Shown: positions 53,148 to 62,130, numbered from the stretch's first letter. The stretch is 62,770 nt of DNA from Acidimicrobiaceae bacterium (GCA_027355725.1 DAIEHI010000092.1:1-62770), one strand, 5' to 3'. Notes: a model not told the origin generated them from the sequence alone. Translations and numbers: made by a program.

Positions 53148-54476
53148 GTGCGCTTCACCACTTATGAACAAGCTCTCTCGTGGCTCGAGTCACACGTTGA
53201 CTTCGAACGCGTTGCTCCAAATCGTGGCGTCGATCCCACGCTGGCGCCGATTGTCGACACGCTTGGGATGCTCGCTGACCCCCAAGATGACTATCCGACG
53301 ATTCACATAACTGGTACCAACGGCAAAGGGACCACCACCACCTTGACCAGCGCCCTGCTGAGCGCCACGGGACTGAGGGTTGGCACGTTCACGAGCCCTG
53401 ATCTGCACGCCATAAATGAACGCATCGCCGTGAATGGGGAACCGATCGACGATGAGAGTTTCATCTCACTCCTGTCACGCTTGGCGGACGTCGAGGAGGT
53501 GAGCTCGATCTCGCTCACGCGCTTTGAGCTGTTGACGGTCGCGGCGTTACTGCACTTCTCCGATGAGGGTGTGGACGTTGGCGTCGTTGAGGTCGGCATG
53601 GGGGGGACCTGGGATTCGACCAACGTGATCAACAGTTCGGTGGCGGTCCTCACCAACGTCGACCTCGATCATACCGCAGTGTTGGGTACCACGATCAGGC
53701 AGATCGCGACGGACAAGGTTGGTATCTTTCGCACCAGTGGCGTCGCCGTGGTCTCTACGACCAACGCCGTCGTGGTCGAGATCGCCCAATCAAAGGCCAG
53801 TGAGCTCGGGAGCACACTGTGGCTCCTTGATGACTCGTTCGTGCTTGAGCGAAATGAACTGGCGGTCGGAGGGCGTCTCATCACGGTGCGTACGCCCTAT
53901 GAGACCTATGAGGACATCCTGGTCTCTTTGCACGGAATCCACCAAGGCATGAACGCTGCGACCGCGATCGTCGCCGCCGAAGCGTTCCTCGAGCGCGCCC
54001 TTGGTGTTGAAGTGGTGTCAAGTACGTTGGCGAGTGCACGGATGCCAGGGCGCATGGAACTCATTGCGCGCCGCCCGATGATCGTGGTCGACGGTGCACA
54101 TAACCCGGCGGGCGTGCGGGCACTCTGTGCAACGCTCGATGGAGCGTTTCACGTTGAAGGCGAGCGACGCTGCGTGCTCGGCATGCTGAGCGGTCGAAAC
54201 GTGGATGACATGGTGGCGCCGTTGGTCAGCCTGGGCTTCACCGAGTTCCATTGTTGTGCGCCGCACTCGCCGCGCGCCATGGCGGCGAGCGACGTCGCCG
54301 CGGCGGTGCGACGTGCGGGGGGCGTAGCGATCGAACACTCGAGTGGAACCTCAGCGTTGGCCCACGCGAGAGAGCATTCGAGCGATGACGACCTCATAGT
54401 CGTTGCCGGAAGTCTTTACCTGGTCGCTGAAGTGCGCGGAGAGATCATCCATGTCGCGTCGCGGCATCTTTCGTAA
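53148..54476 (+). CDS. folC: Folylpolyglutamate synthase / dihydrofolate synthase
   Basis: Adds glutamate to dihydropteroate and tetrahydrofolate with ATP. ITGTNGKGTTTTLTSALLSATG (P-loop, near residue 52), FTSPDLHAINERI, a GMGGTWDSTNVI segment, and DGAHNPAGVRALCATL near 305 mark the Mur-ligase-like fold. 442 residues is normal. It starts three bases after clpX. In Streptomyces valS lies between clpX and folC; here valS is absent from the locus. Confidence 0.92.
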   Translation: MRFTTYEQALSWLESHVDFERVAPNRGVDPTLAPIVDTLGMLADPQDDYPTIHITGTNGKGTTTTLTSALLSATGLRVGTFTSPDLHAINERIAVNGEPIDDESFISLLSRLADVEEVSSISLTRFELLTVAALLHFSDEGVDVGVVEVGMGGTWDSTNVINSSVAVLTNVDLDHTAVLGTTIRQIATDKVGIFRTSGVAVVSTTNAVVVEIAQSKASELGSTLWLLDDSFVLERNELAVGGRLITVRTPYETYEDILVSLHGIHQGMNAATAIVAAEAFLERALGVEVVSSTLASARMPGRMELIARRPMIVVDGAHNPAGVRALCATLDGAFHVEGERRCVLGMLSGRNVDDMVAPLVSLGFTEFHCCAPHSPRAMAASDVAAAVRRAGGVAIEHSSGTSALAHAREHSSDDDLIVVAGSLYLVAEVRGEIIHVASRHLS

Positions 54477-54496
54477 GACTGTTAGATTTTCTCCTC

Positions 54497-54907
54497 GTGG
54501 ATAGAACATTTGTCATTGTGAAGCCAGACGGCGTGGAGCGCGGTCTCATTGGTGAGATCCTCTCTCGTCTCGAGAGAAAGCAGCTGCGCATCGTCGCCGC
54601 TGAGCTTCGCACCATTGATGCATCAACGGCTAAACGTCATTACGCCGAACACGAAGGCAAGCCCTTCTTCGACGGCCTCGTCTCATTTATCACCCGCGGA
54701 CCGGCCCTGGTTGCGGTGCTGGAGGGCCCAGGCGATACGTGGAAGGTCGTTCGGAACCTGATCGGCGCGACTGATCCGAAGGATTCGCTGCCTGGCACCA
54801 TACGTGGGGACCTCGCCATAGAGATGGCGCAGAACCTGATCCACGGCTCGGATTCTGCCGAATCAGCACAACGCGAGATAGCGATTTTCTTTCCTTCGCT
54901 GGACTAG
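54497..54907 (+). CDS. ndk: Nucleoside diphosphate kinase
   Basis: Balances nucleoside triphosphates through a phospho-His intermediate. TFVIVKPDGVERGLIGEI at the N-terminus and NLIHGSDSAESAQREIAIFF near residue 112, with the catalytic His in NLIHGSD, are present; 136 residues is normal. GTG 54497 is seven to ten bases after a TTAGAT hexamer (54482-54487), and no SD is seen, so it may be leaderless. Confidence 0.94.
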   Translation: MDRTFVIVKPDGVERGLIGEILSRLERKQLRIVAAELRTIDASTAKRHYAEHEGKPFFDGLVSFITRGPALVAVLEGPGDTWKVVRNLIGATDPKDSLPGTIRGDLAIEMAQNLIHGSDSAESAQREIAIFFPSLD

Positions 54908-54994
54908 ATAAGAATTACGGCTGTATTCGCGCCATGTGCCCTAGCCTTGTAGGTGGGTAGAGGCGTGCGTCGGGTCTCTCGCTAAAGGGTTCAT

Positions 54995-56026
54995 ATGGTT
55001 GATCGTCGATTTTCATTCTTGGGCCGTGACATGGCAGTTGACCTTGGTACGGCAAACACGCTGGTCTACGTTCGTGGCCGGGGCATCATCTTGAATGAGC
55101 CGTCAGTGGTGGCGGTAGATGTGAAGGACGGCAAGCCACTCGCGGTAGGCGCCGAGGCCAAGCGAATGATTGGTCGAACGCCGAGCAACATCCAAGCGAT
55201 TCGTCCACTGAAGGACGGCGTCATTGCCGACTTCGAGATCTGCGAAAAGATGCTTCGCTACTTCATACACCGCGTGCACCAACGGCGATTCGCCAAACCG
55301 CGAATGGTCATCTGCGTGCCTTCGGGCATCACCGGTGTTGAGCAGCGAGCAGTGATGGAGGCGGCCGAGTTCGCCGGTGCGCGCAAGGCGTACATCATTG
55401 AAGAACCAATGGCCGCCGCCATTGGTGCCGGACTACCGATCCATGAACCGACGGGCAACATGGTGGTGGACATTGGCGGTGGAACAACCGAGGTGGCGGT
55501 GATCTCACTCGGCGGTATCGTGACCAGCCAGTCCATCCGCGTTGGTGGCGACGAACTTGATGAAGCACTCGTGGCTTTTGTGAAGAAGGAATTCCAGTTG
55601 GCGCTCGGTGAGCGTACCGCTGAGGAGATCAAGATCCAATTGGGCTCGGCCTACCCGCTCGAGGAGGAGTTGCGCGCGGAGATCCGTGGTCGCGACCTCG
55701 TGACTGGTCTCCCCAAGACCGTGGTCATCACGACCGAGCAGATCCGCCAAGCCATGGAAGAGCCGGTCCAGGCGATCGTCGACGCGGTGAAGGTGACCCT
55801 TGATCGCACGCCTCCCGAACTCTCGTCTGACCTCATGGAGCAAGGAATCGTGTTGACGGGTGGGGGAGCATTGCTAAACGGCATCGCCGCTCGCCTCGAG
55901 GTGGAGACGAACATGCCCATCATCGTGGCGAACGACCCGCTCAATTGCGTGGCTCTTGGTAGTGGCATGTGCTTGGAAGAACTTGACGTCTTCTCACGCA
56001 TGTTGAAGACCAGTCCTTCTCGCTAA
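54995..56026 (+). CDS. mreB: Rod shape-determining protein MreB
   Basis: Actin-like filament protein that organises cell-wall elongation along the membrane. VDLGTANTLVYVRGRGIILNEPSVVAV (phosphate-1 region), VDIGGGTTEVAVISLGGI (phosphate-2, near 155) and GIVLTGGGALLNGI (adenosine motif, near 287) are seen; 343 residues is full length. It starts the mreB-mreC-mreD-PBP2 set, which is consistent with a rod-shaped cell. The 87-base gap after ndk probably holds the promoter; I see no clear -35/-10 pair. Confidence 0.96.
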   Translation: MVDRRFSFLGRDMAVDLGTANTLVYVRGRGIILNEPSVVAVDVKDGKPLAVGAEAKRMIGRTPSNIQAIRPLKDGVIADFEICEKMLRYFIHRVHQRRFAKPRMVICVPSGITGVEQRAVMEAAEFAGARKAYIIEEPMAAAIGAGLPIHEPTGNMVVDIGGGTTEVAVISLGGIVTSQSIRVGGDELDEALVAFVKKEFQLALGERTAEEIKIQLGSAYPLEEELRAEIRGRDLVTGLPKTVVITTEQIRQAMEEPVQAIVDAVKVTLDRTPPELSSDLMEQGIVLTGGGALLNGIAARLEVETNMPIIVANDPLNCVALGSGMCLEELDVFSRMLKTSPSR

Positions 56027-56029
56027 ACC

Positions 56030-56848
56030 GTGGCTACGGAACGCTCGAGGCGCCGAGCGCTCACATTGGGTGCCGTGGCGACGGTGATCGTGGTGGTGAT
56101 GTATTTGACCAGCGGTGTCGTCGCGGGCCTCAAGAGCATTGCGAACGTGGTGGTCAATCCCTTTAGTTGGAGCGTGAACCAGGTGGCTCGACCCGTTGGT
56201 CACTTCCTCGCGGGTGCGATCAACTTCAACGACGTCGTCGCCCAGAACCAGAAGTTGCGCTACGAACTCGGCAAAGCTCAGCAGCAAGCGAATCAGACGT
56301 GGGCGCTCGAACGACAGCTCCAACAACTCACGAGCGAGCTCCACGTACCCTTCGTCGGCAGCCTCCCAACGATTGCAGCCCAGGTGACCGCAATCTCGCC
56401 GACGAATTTCGCGGCCACTGTCGACATCTCAGTTGGTCGCGACAACGGTGTCCTTGCGGGAATGCCGGTCGTGGCCAACGGAGGTCTGGTCGGAAGTGTG
56501 ATCTCCACCTCGCCTCATGGTTCGACCGTGCGACTGATAACGGACGTCAATTCGTCGATTGGCGCAACGTACGCCAACGGCAAGGACACGCTGCTCGTCT
56601 CAGGGCGCGGCGTCAACAACGGATTGAGTGCGACCTCGGTGCCGTTGACGAGCTCCATCAGTACCGGCACGGTGATCTCGACCGATGGACTGCAGGGTGG
56701 GCTCTATCCGCCGGGACTGCCCGTAGCCAAGGTGACCCAAGTGACACTGACGCCGGGGGCTGCGACGTACAACCTCGTGCTACAACCGAGCGCCGATCTT
56801 CGCACGCTGCACTATCTCGACGTGGTGATCTGGGAGCCATCTACGTGA
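56030..56848 (+). CDS. mreC: Rod shape-determining protein MreC
   Basis: A bitopic membrane protein: a basic start and transmembrane helix (LTLGAVATVIVVVMYLTSGV, about 10-30), a coiled coil (QKLRYELGKAQQQANQTWALERQLQQL, about 65-100), then two beta-barrel domains with DNGVLAGMPVVANGGLVG near 140. It links MreB and PBP2 outside the membrane. 272 residues is normal. GTG 56030 follows mreB by three bases, and the stop overlaps the mreD GTG. Confidence 0.92.
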   Translation: MATERSRRRALTLGAVATVIVVVMYLTSGVVAGLKSIANVVVNPFSWSVNQVARPVGHFLAGAINFNDVVAQNQKLRYELGKAQQQANQTWALERQLQQLTSELHVPFVGSLPTIAAQVTAISPTNFAATVDISVGRDNGVLAGMPVVANGGLVGSVISTSPHGSTVRLITDVNSSIGATYANGKDTLLVSGRGVNNGLSATSVPLTSSISTGTVISTDGLQGGLYPPGLPVAKVTQVTLTPGAATYNLVLQPSADLRTLHYLDVVIWEPST

Positions 56849-57357
56849 GGAGAGCTCTCGCACCTGCGGCCTTGGTCACGCTGCTCGTCGTCGCAATTCA
56901 ACTCGAGGTGCTCTCGTCTCTTCGAGTCAGTGGCGTTGTGTTCATGCTCGTCTGGCTATGGCCGTTATGCGTTGGACTCGCGGGCTACACGACGCTCGCC
57001 GTCTTTGTCGCACTGTTGGGCGGCATCTTCTTCGATACCCACGCCGCGACACCGTTCGGCCTCACCGCGCTCGTTGGCATCGTCCTCGGGTACGCGGCGT
57101 CGAGGCTCGGCCGTGAGGGCGTCGGCGACCTCGACTCGGCGGCCATCTGGGTGACGCCGCTCATCGGCGCCATCGGTGGGTTCTTCGCACCGCTCATGTA
57201 CGTGGCGGGCGGCTACGTTGAGTTCAACTCCGGGCTCTGGCGCGGGAGTCTCGTGTCGAGCATGACGATCAATGCCGTCGCCTTCTTCTTGTTCTCACGA
57301 AGCATCAGCCGTGTGGCACGGCTGGTTGGTGGCATTGGCGAGAAGGCTCGACGGTGA
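56845..57357 (+). CDS. mreD: Rod shape-determining protein MreD
   Basis: A 170-residue integral membrane protein with about five hydrophobic segments, including LVTLLVVAIQLEVL near 10, VFMLVWLWPLCVGLAG near 30 and LYGYAASRLGRE-like loops. It is part of the MreBCD elongasome. The short GTG 56845 start, overlapping the mreC stop (GTGA), is chosen; a much longer frame begins inside mreC but its upstream part is Arg-rich shadow sequence. The stop overlaps the PBP2 start. Confidence 0.88.
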   Translation: MRRALAPAALVTLLVVAIQLEVLSSLRVSGVVFMLVWLWPLCVGLAGYTTLAVFVALLGGIFFDTHAATPFGLTALVGIVLGYAASRLGREGVGDLDSAAIWVTPLIGAIGGFFAPLMYVAGGYVEFNSGLWRGSLVSSMTINAVAFFLFSRSISRVARLVGGIGEKARR

Positions 57358-59534
57358 AGGGCTCCTGGCGTAACCGCCCGACCGGTTCGTGGTTCTCACG
57401 CGTCTGGCGACCATGGGTGTCGCTCAATCCTTTTCGTGGTCGGGGTCGTTCCATCAACGAGCCTCGCCCGGTCGGCATCCGAGACCTCGTTGCCTCGCCC
57501 GATGAGGTGGTCCACCGCCCCGAACGGCGATGGCGGGTCATTGGGGGCTTCTTCATCATGCTCCTCGTCTTGTTGCTCGGTCGGCTCTTCATTTTGCAGA
57601 TCCTCGATTACAAGGGATCGGTGCAGAGTGTGAATGCGAACTCACTTCGCGTGAGTACGATCCCCGCGAGTCGCGGCCTCATCCTTGATCGAAATGGTCA
57701 TCCCCTCGTCACCAATGTCAACACCACCGAGATTCGCCTCTCGCGCGCCGAAGCGGCCCTGTACCCACCGATCAAAGGGGCGCTCGCGTCATTGACGGGG
57801 CTGAGCGTGAAACAGATCAACGCGGACCTCAACAACCTTCAGTACGACCCCTATCAACCCGCGCCGATCTTGAGCAACGCTCCCGCGAAGGAAGTCGAAT
57901 TCATCAAACTCCACCCAAAGGAGTTCCCCGGGGTGTCGGTACTCGACGTGGCCACGCGTTCATACCCCAATGGCGGTAGCGTCGGCGCTCAGGTGCTCGG
58001 GTACGTCGGACCAATCACGGGCGCTGAAATAGCGGCGAATCCCAACAAGGGGTATCAGACCGACTCAACGATCGGCAAGACCGGCATCGAGTCGTTCTAT
58101 GAGCAGTACCTCCGCGGCCACGACGGCACGAGCACCCTCGAGGTGGGGGCGTACGGCAACATCCTGGGCGCGGTGCACACGACCCAACCCAAGGTCGGCG
58201 ATTCGGTGGTACTGAACATCGACACCGGCTTGCAGAAGGCACTCGACAGCTATCTCGCCGCTGACATTCTCACTGACCGAAAGACCGTTGACCCGACCAC
58301 GGGGATCTACCCCAAGGCGGTGAACGGTGCGGCCATTGTCCTTGACCCCAATAACGGCGACGTCCTCGCGATGTCGAGCTACCCCTCCTACAACCTCAAC
58401 TCGTTCGTCAACGGACTGTCGAATACGTCGTTCCACCAACTCTTGAACGAAGGGGCTTTCAACAACTACGCAATCCAGGGCCTCTACACGCCAGGGAGTA
58501 CCTTCAAGCTCATAACCGCCACGACCCAGATGCAGACAGGTGTCTTTCCCCCATACAAGATTATCGACGACACCGGTTTTTTCAAGGTACCGGGCTGTCT
58601 ACAGGGGGCTCACGGGTGCATCTTTCACGACGACCAGTCAATCGGCGCGGGCCTCATAGACCTGCCGCGCGCGCTGACGGTCTCCTCGGACTACTACTTC
58701 TACAACCTCGGGTACCTGTTCTGGGCTCAACAAGCCAAGTACGGCCAGACGCCAATTCAAAACGTGGCCACTGAATACGGTCTCAACTCGCTGACCAACA
58801 TTGACCTGCCCAACGAGGTTGCGGGGCGCGTCGACTCGCCGGCGGTGCGAAAGTTGCTCCACGCTCAGGCCCCCAAGGCGTTCCCGAATGTCAATTGGTA
58901 CACGGGTGACAACATCGAGATGGCCTTCGGACAAGGTACGACCGCGATCACGCCGATCGCACTGGCCAATGCCTACGCCACGTTCGCCAACGGCGGCACG
59001 CGCTACGAACCTCAGATCGCGGCGGCGATCATCAATGCCCACAACAAGGTGGTCGTTCGCTACCAACCGCGTGTGCTTGGACACGTGAGCCTGCCACCGA
59101 GTGTGCGCGACCCCATCCTCCAGGGTCTTGAGGGGGTAGTGATGAATCCGAGCGGTACCGCCTACGGCACGTTTCGCACCTACGGTAATTTCTCACTCGC
59201 TTCGTTCCCGATAGCGGGCAAGACGGGCACGGCGAGTAACGCCCATGGCCTCGAGCCGAACTCGCTGTTCGTAGGTTTTGGGCCAGTGGGCCACCCCAAG
59301 TACGTTGTGGTGTGCGTGGTCGCTGAAGGTGGCTACGGTTCCGCCGCGGCCGCCCCGGTCGTGGTGAAGGCGTTTAACTATCTTGTTGCCCACCCGATCA
59401 AGCCAGTCACCTTGAAGGCAGAGCTGAGCGTGCCGGCGACTTCCACCAAGAAGACCTCAAAAACCGGTGCGGCGCGCGGTTCATCGTCAAATTCGACCAC
59501 CACGACGACTGGAACGTCTAAATCGTCTGGGTGA
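57354..59534 (+). CDS. mrdA: Penicillin-binding protein 2 (elongation transpeptidase)
   Basis: A class B PBP that cross-links peptidoglycan during elongation. An N-terminal transmembrane helix (about 62-82) is followed by a pedestal domain, then the transpeptidase: SxxK motif STFK with Ser382 and Lys385, the SSDYYFYNLG segment (SxN position), and KTGT at 623-626. A Ser/Thr/Lys-rich tail ends the 726 residues. Named also pbpA2 or pbp2. No rodA/sfr gene follows, although it does so at this locus in Streptomyces from memory. Confidence 0.93.
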   Translation: MKGSWRNRPTGSWFSRVWRPWVSLNPFRGRGRSINEPRPVGIRDLVASPDEVVHRPERRWRVIGGFFIMLLVLLLGRLFILQILDYKGSVQSVNANSLRVSTIPASRGLILDRNGHPLVTNVNTTEIRLSRAEAALYPPIKGALASLTGLSVKQINADLNNLQYDPYQPAPILSNAPAKEVEFIKLHPKEFPGVSVLDVATRSYPNGGSVGAQVLGYVGPITGAEIAANPNKGYQTDSTIGKTGIESFYEQYLRGHDGTSTLEVGAYGNILGAVHTTQPKVGDSVVLNIDTGLQKALDSYLAADILTDRKTVDPTTGIYPKAVNGAAIVLDPNNGDVLAMSSYPSYNLNSFVNGLSNTSFHQLLNEGAFNNYAIQGLYTPGSTFKLITATTQMQTGVFPPYKIIDDTGFFKVPGCLQGAHGCIFHDDQSIGAGLIDLPRALTVSSDYYFYNLGYLFWAQQAKYGQTPIQNVATEYGLNSLTNIDLPNEVAGRVDSPAVRKLLHAQAPKAFPNVNWYTGDNIEMAFGQGTTAITPIALANAYATFANGGTRYEPQIAAAIINAHNKVVVRYQPRVLGHVSLPPSVRDPILQGLEGVVMNPSGTAYGTFRTYGNFSLASFPIAGKTGTASNAHGLEPNSLFVGFGPVGHPKYVVVCVVAEGGYGSAAAAPVVVKAFNYLVAHPIKPVTLKAELSVPATSTKKTSKTGAARGSSSNSTTTTTGTSKSSG

Positions 59535-59656
59535 GCGACGCGCCGAGTAACCTTGGGGCGTTGGGCGCAACTGTGCAGAATGTACAGGGCGCGAGAAGAA
59601 CGCAGCATCAGTGCAGTGCCGAGGCACTCCGCTCGTGCAAGCATTGAGGACGCAAC

Positions 59657-59878
59657 GTGGTACATGCGAGTGAGGCAACCCAGATCATCATCGGGTTCCT
59701 CTCGCTGCTCGTCGTTCTGGCATACGCCCTCTTCTCCAACGAAGTCGCACGCGTGAGTTTTTCGCCGCGTACCGTCAAGATCATCCCTGGTAGCCGATGC
59801 CAGACCCCTTCCTACAAGAACTCAAGGAGTACCCGTCGTGAGCGACGAAACCAACAATCCTTCATCATCATCGTCTAG
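59657..59878 (+). CDS. Small membrane-protein candidate between pbp2 and rne
   Basis: A 73-residue frame beginning with GTG 59657, with GAGGA six bases upstream, a good SD. Residues about 8-30 (IIIGFLSLLVVLAYALF) form a transmembrane helix; the rest is polar and basic. It overlaps the start of the next gene by 41 bases. Family unknown. It lies where rodA would be expected. It may be an elongasome accessory or a chance frame; the overlap and low size make this uncertain. Confidence 0.4.
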   Translation: MVHASEATQIIIGFLSLLVVLAYALFSNEVARVSFSPRTVKIIPGSRCQTPSYKNSRSTRRERRNQQSFIIIV

Positions 59879-61469
59879 CCCAAAGATTGGTGACACCCGC
59901 CCAGCTCCACAAATAGGCGACACGCGACCGAGCAGTGCGTCCTCAACGCCACTCGCGCCCTCGAGCCCGAACTCCGGTCAGGGTCAGGGTCAGGGTCAGG
60001 GTCGCCGACGTCGAGGAGGACGGGGTCGTGGCCAGGGCCAGGGACAGGGACAGGGCCAAGGACAGGGTGCTCAGCGCGCGAACCTGAACCGCCCCGGCGA
60101 TGCGCCCGTCGAAGCGTCGGCGCCCGAGGCCGGGTCCCTCGAATCCGCGGGAGCTCGTTCGAAGGGTCGCCGCCGTCGCGGTGGCGAGCGTCGCACCAGA
60201 GCACAGGGCCGCTACTTGATGTGCGTGCATTCGACCAAAGAAGCTACCCACATCGCGACCCTCGAGGGCCGCACGATGGTGGAGTACACCGTGGCAAAGG
60301 CCGCCGACGAGACCAACCAGATCGACGGGAACATCTATGTCGGGCGAATCCAGAATGTGCTGCCCGGGATGGAACTCGCGTTCGTCGACATTGGCATTCC
60401 AAAGAACGCGGTGCTCTATCGAGGCGACATCTCCTTTGACGCCGATGACGTTGAGGGGCCTGTTCACAACGACAAGCGCATTGAACAAATGATCAAGTCC
60501 GGCCAGACAGTGGTCTGTCAGGTCACGAAGAACGCCATTGGGGCCAAGGGTGCGAGGCTTACCCAAGAAGTCTCGATTCCTGGACGCTTCGCGGTACTTG
60601 TGCCCAACTCATCGACCATTGGTATTTCCAAGCGGTTGCCCGACGGGGAACGGCGTCGCCTTCGAAAGATCATCGACGAGGTCAAGCCCGAGCGCCACGG
60701 GATCATCATTCGCACCGCCGCCGAAGGCGTCACCGCAGAGGACTTGGCTCGAGACGTCACGTCGCTCTCAGAGAAATGGGCAGCCATTGAAGCCGAGGTG
60801 TCGAAGTCCAATCAACCCCGCCTGGTCTATCGGGACCTGGATCTCGCCGTTCGAGTCCTTCGCGAAGAGCTCAACGATGACTACCGCGGCGTGCTCATAG
60901 ACGACAAGGTCCTCTTTGAGAAGGTCCGCGAGTACGTGCTGGCAGTCAATCCTGAGCTCGCAGACCGTATTGAGTTCTACGACCGCACGGTCGAAGAATT
61001 ACCGCTCTTTGAGCGCTACTTCGTCCACGAGCAACTCCATCGGGCCCTCGATCGCAAGGTCTTCCTACCTTCAGGCGGATCTTTGATCATTGAACGCACC
61101 GAAGCCCTGACGGTCGTCGACGTCAACACGGGAAAGAACGTCGGCACCACCAACCTCGAAGAGACGGTGTTTCGCAACAACCTCGAAGCAGCTGAAGAGG
61201 TGGCTCGTCAACTGCGCCTGCGCGATATCGGCGGCATCATTGTCATTGACTTCATCGACATGGAGAACAAACCCAATCGTGAAGCCGTGGCCTCAGCGCT
61301 TCGCCAAGCCCTCTCTCGTGACAAGACCCGTACCCAGGTGTTTGACATCTCTGAGTTGGGCCTGGTTGAGATGACCCGCAAGAGGGTCAACGAGGGTCTT
61401 TTGGAGTCCGTATCGAGCGTTTGCAAGGTCTGCGATGGGCGCGGATTTGTCCTCGCCACGGGACTGTAG
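59838..61469 (+). CDS. rne: Ribonuclease E/G family endoribonuclease
   Basis: A 543-residue endoribonuclease acting in mRNA and rRNA processing. The N-terminal 125 residues are disordered and rich in Ser/Pro, then Gly-Gln and Arg-Gly repeats. An S1 domain (about 130-215; IYVGRIQNVLPGMELAFVDIG) leads to the RNase E/G core with LTVVDVNTGKNVG and IGGIIVIDFIDM, which carry the Asp metal ligands, and a C-terminal CKVCDGRG Zn-link. There is no long C-terminal scaffold. GTG 59838 has AAGGAG upstream. Usual neighbours rplU and rpmA follow. Confidence 0.92.
   Translation: MSDETNNPSSSSSSPKIGDTRPAPQIGDTRPSSASSTPLAPSSPNSGQGQGQGQGRRRRGGRGRGQGQGQGQGQGQGAQRANLNRPGDAPVEASAPEAGSLESAGARSKGRRRRGGERRTRAQGRYLMCVHSTKEATHIATLEGRTMVEYTVAKAADETNQIDGNIYVGRIQNVLPGMELAFVDIGIPKNAVLYRGDISFDADDVEGPVHNDKRIEQMIKSGQTVVCQVTKNAIGAKGARLTQEVSIPGRFAVLVPNSSTIGISKRLPDGERRRLRKIIDEVKPERHGIIIRTAAEGVTAEDLARDVTSLSEKWAAIEAEVSKSNQPRLVYRDLDLAVRVLREELNDDYRGVLIDDKVLFEKVREYVLAVNPELADRIEFYDRTVEELPLFERYFVHEQLHRALDRKVFLPSGGSLIIERTEALTVVDVNTGKNVGTTNLEETVFRNNLEAAEEVARQLRLRDIGGIIVIDFIDMENKPNREAVASALRQALSRDKTRTQVFDISELGLVEMTRKRVNEGLLESVSSVCKVCDGRGFVLATGL
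59976..60069 (+). repeat. GGTCAG-type tandem repeats in the rne N-terminal domain
   Basis: Two blocks of six-base tandem repeats: GGTCAG repeated in 59976-60004, and GGACAG/GGCCAG repeated in 60030-60069. Each unit encodes Gly-Gln, and the repeats are separated by an Arg/Gly segment. Imperfect copies in the second block suggest it is older. Such repeats can change in copy number. Confidence 0.85.
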
Positions 61470-61491
61470 CGTCAGACCTGAGCCCATCGGC

Positions 61492-61497
61492 TACTAT
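61492..61497 (+). promoter_or_regulatory. Candidate -10 box of a leaderless rplU transcript
   Basis: TACTAT lies ten bases before the rplU ATG, so transcription would begin at or just before the start codon. No SD sequence precedes the ATG, and the two gene ends are only about 38 bases apart. A clear -35 was not found. Confidence 0.4.
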
Positions 61498-61506
61498 AGA
61501 AACCCT

Positions 61507-61818
61507 ATGTACGCCGTTATCCGAGTAGGCACATCCCAAGAGCGCGTCACCGAGGGCCAAGTTGTCCGCGTTGATCTGCGCCCCGAGGAGATTGGTGCCG
61601 ATGTCCAGTTCGAGCCCGTATTGCTAGTGGATGGGGACAGTGTTGTCGCCGGCCCGGCACTCAAGGGTGCCACCGTCAGCGCCAAGATCATTGGCGACGA
61701 AAAGGGGCCCAAGATTCGCGCCCTGACATACAAGGCAAAGGCGATCCAGCGTAAGCGCTGGGGTCACCGCCAGAAGTATTCGACCGTTGAAATCCTCAAG
61801 ATTTCACCCAAAGCGTAA
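61507..61818 (+). CDS. rplU: Large ribosomal subunit protein L21
   Basis: A 103-residue ribosomal protein with the L21 pattern: MYAVIRVGTSQERVTEGQ at the start, VLLVDGDSVVAGPALKGATV, and KAKAIQRKRWGHRQKYSTVEI at the end, where the basic residues bind 23S rRNA. ATG 61507 is chosen over the longer frame because family similarity begins exactly there. It precedes rpmA by nine bases, as in most bacteria. A possible leaderless transcript is described above. Confidence 0.95.
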   Translation: MYAVIRVGTSQERVTEGQVVRVDLRPEEIGADVQFEPVLLVDGDSVVAGPALKGATVSAKIIGDEKGPKIRALTYKAKAIQRKRWGHRQKYSTVEILKISPKA

Positions 61819-61827
61819 GGAGCATCG

Positions 61828-62079
61828 ATGTCAAAGACAAAAGGTGGCGGTTCCACAAGGAACGGTCGCGATTCAAATGCGCAGCGTCTTGGTGTAAAGA
61901 CGTTTGACGGAACAGCGGTCAAGACCGGCAGCATCATCATCCGTCAGCGCGGCACGTCGTTTCACCCGGGTCGCAACGTCGGCATCGGCAAGGACGACAC
62001 GTTGTTCGCGCTCGCAGAAGGGACCGTCAAGTTCGGTTACCGCGGTGGGCGAAAGTTGGTCGACGTCCTCGTCGACTAA
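61828..62079 (+). CDS. rpmA: Large ribosomal subunit protein L27
   Basis: An 83-residue ribosomal protein near the peptidyl-transferase centre. [21 protein letters not shown] and [21 protein letters not shown] with [13 protein letters not shown] are L27 features. Unlike many homologues the N-terminus reads SKTKGGG, with no cleavable propeptide. AAGGAGC precedes ATG 61828. obgE, usually next, is absent here and a terminator follows. Confidence 0.95.
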   Translation: MSKTKGGGSTRNGRDSNAQRLGVKTFDGTAVKTGSIIIRQRGTSFHPGRNVGIGKDDTLFALAEGTVKFGYRGGRKLVDVLVD

Positions 62080-62100
62080 CGCTTTTCATGGTTTGCTGTA

Positions 62101-62130
62101 ATCCCCTGGGCCTGCGCCCAGGGGATTTTG
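62101..62130 (+). terminator. Terminator after rpmA
   Basis: A perfect 11-base stem (62101-62111 and 62116-62126, ATCCCCTGGGC paired with its complement) with a four-base loop and a TTTTG tail. It ends the rne-rplU-rpmA transcript. It lies opposite a similar minus-strand terminator across about 270 bases without a supported gene. Confidence 0.85.

Noticed and set aside
56167..56844. Long N-terminal extension of the mreD frame inside mreC
   Set aside because: The extension is low-complexity and out of frame with mreC; GTG 56845 overlapping the mreC stop gives a normal MreD.
59976..60069. CRISPR or minisatellite array
   Set aside because: The six-base repeats are in frame inside rne and encode Gly-Gln; no spacer structure is present.
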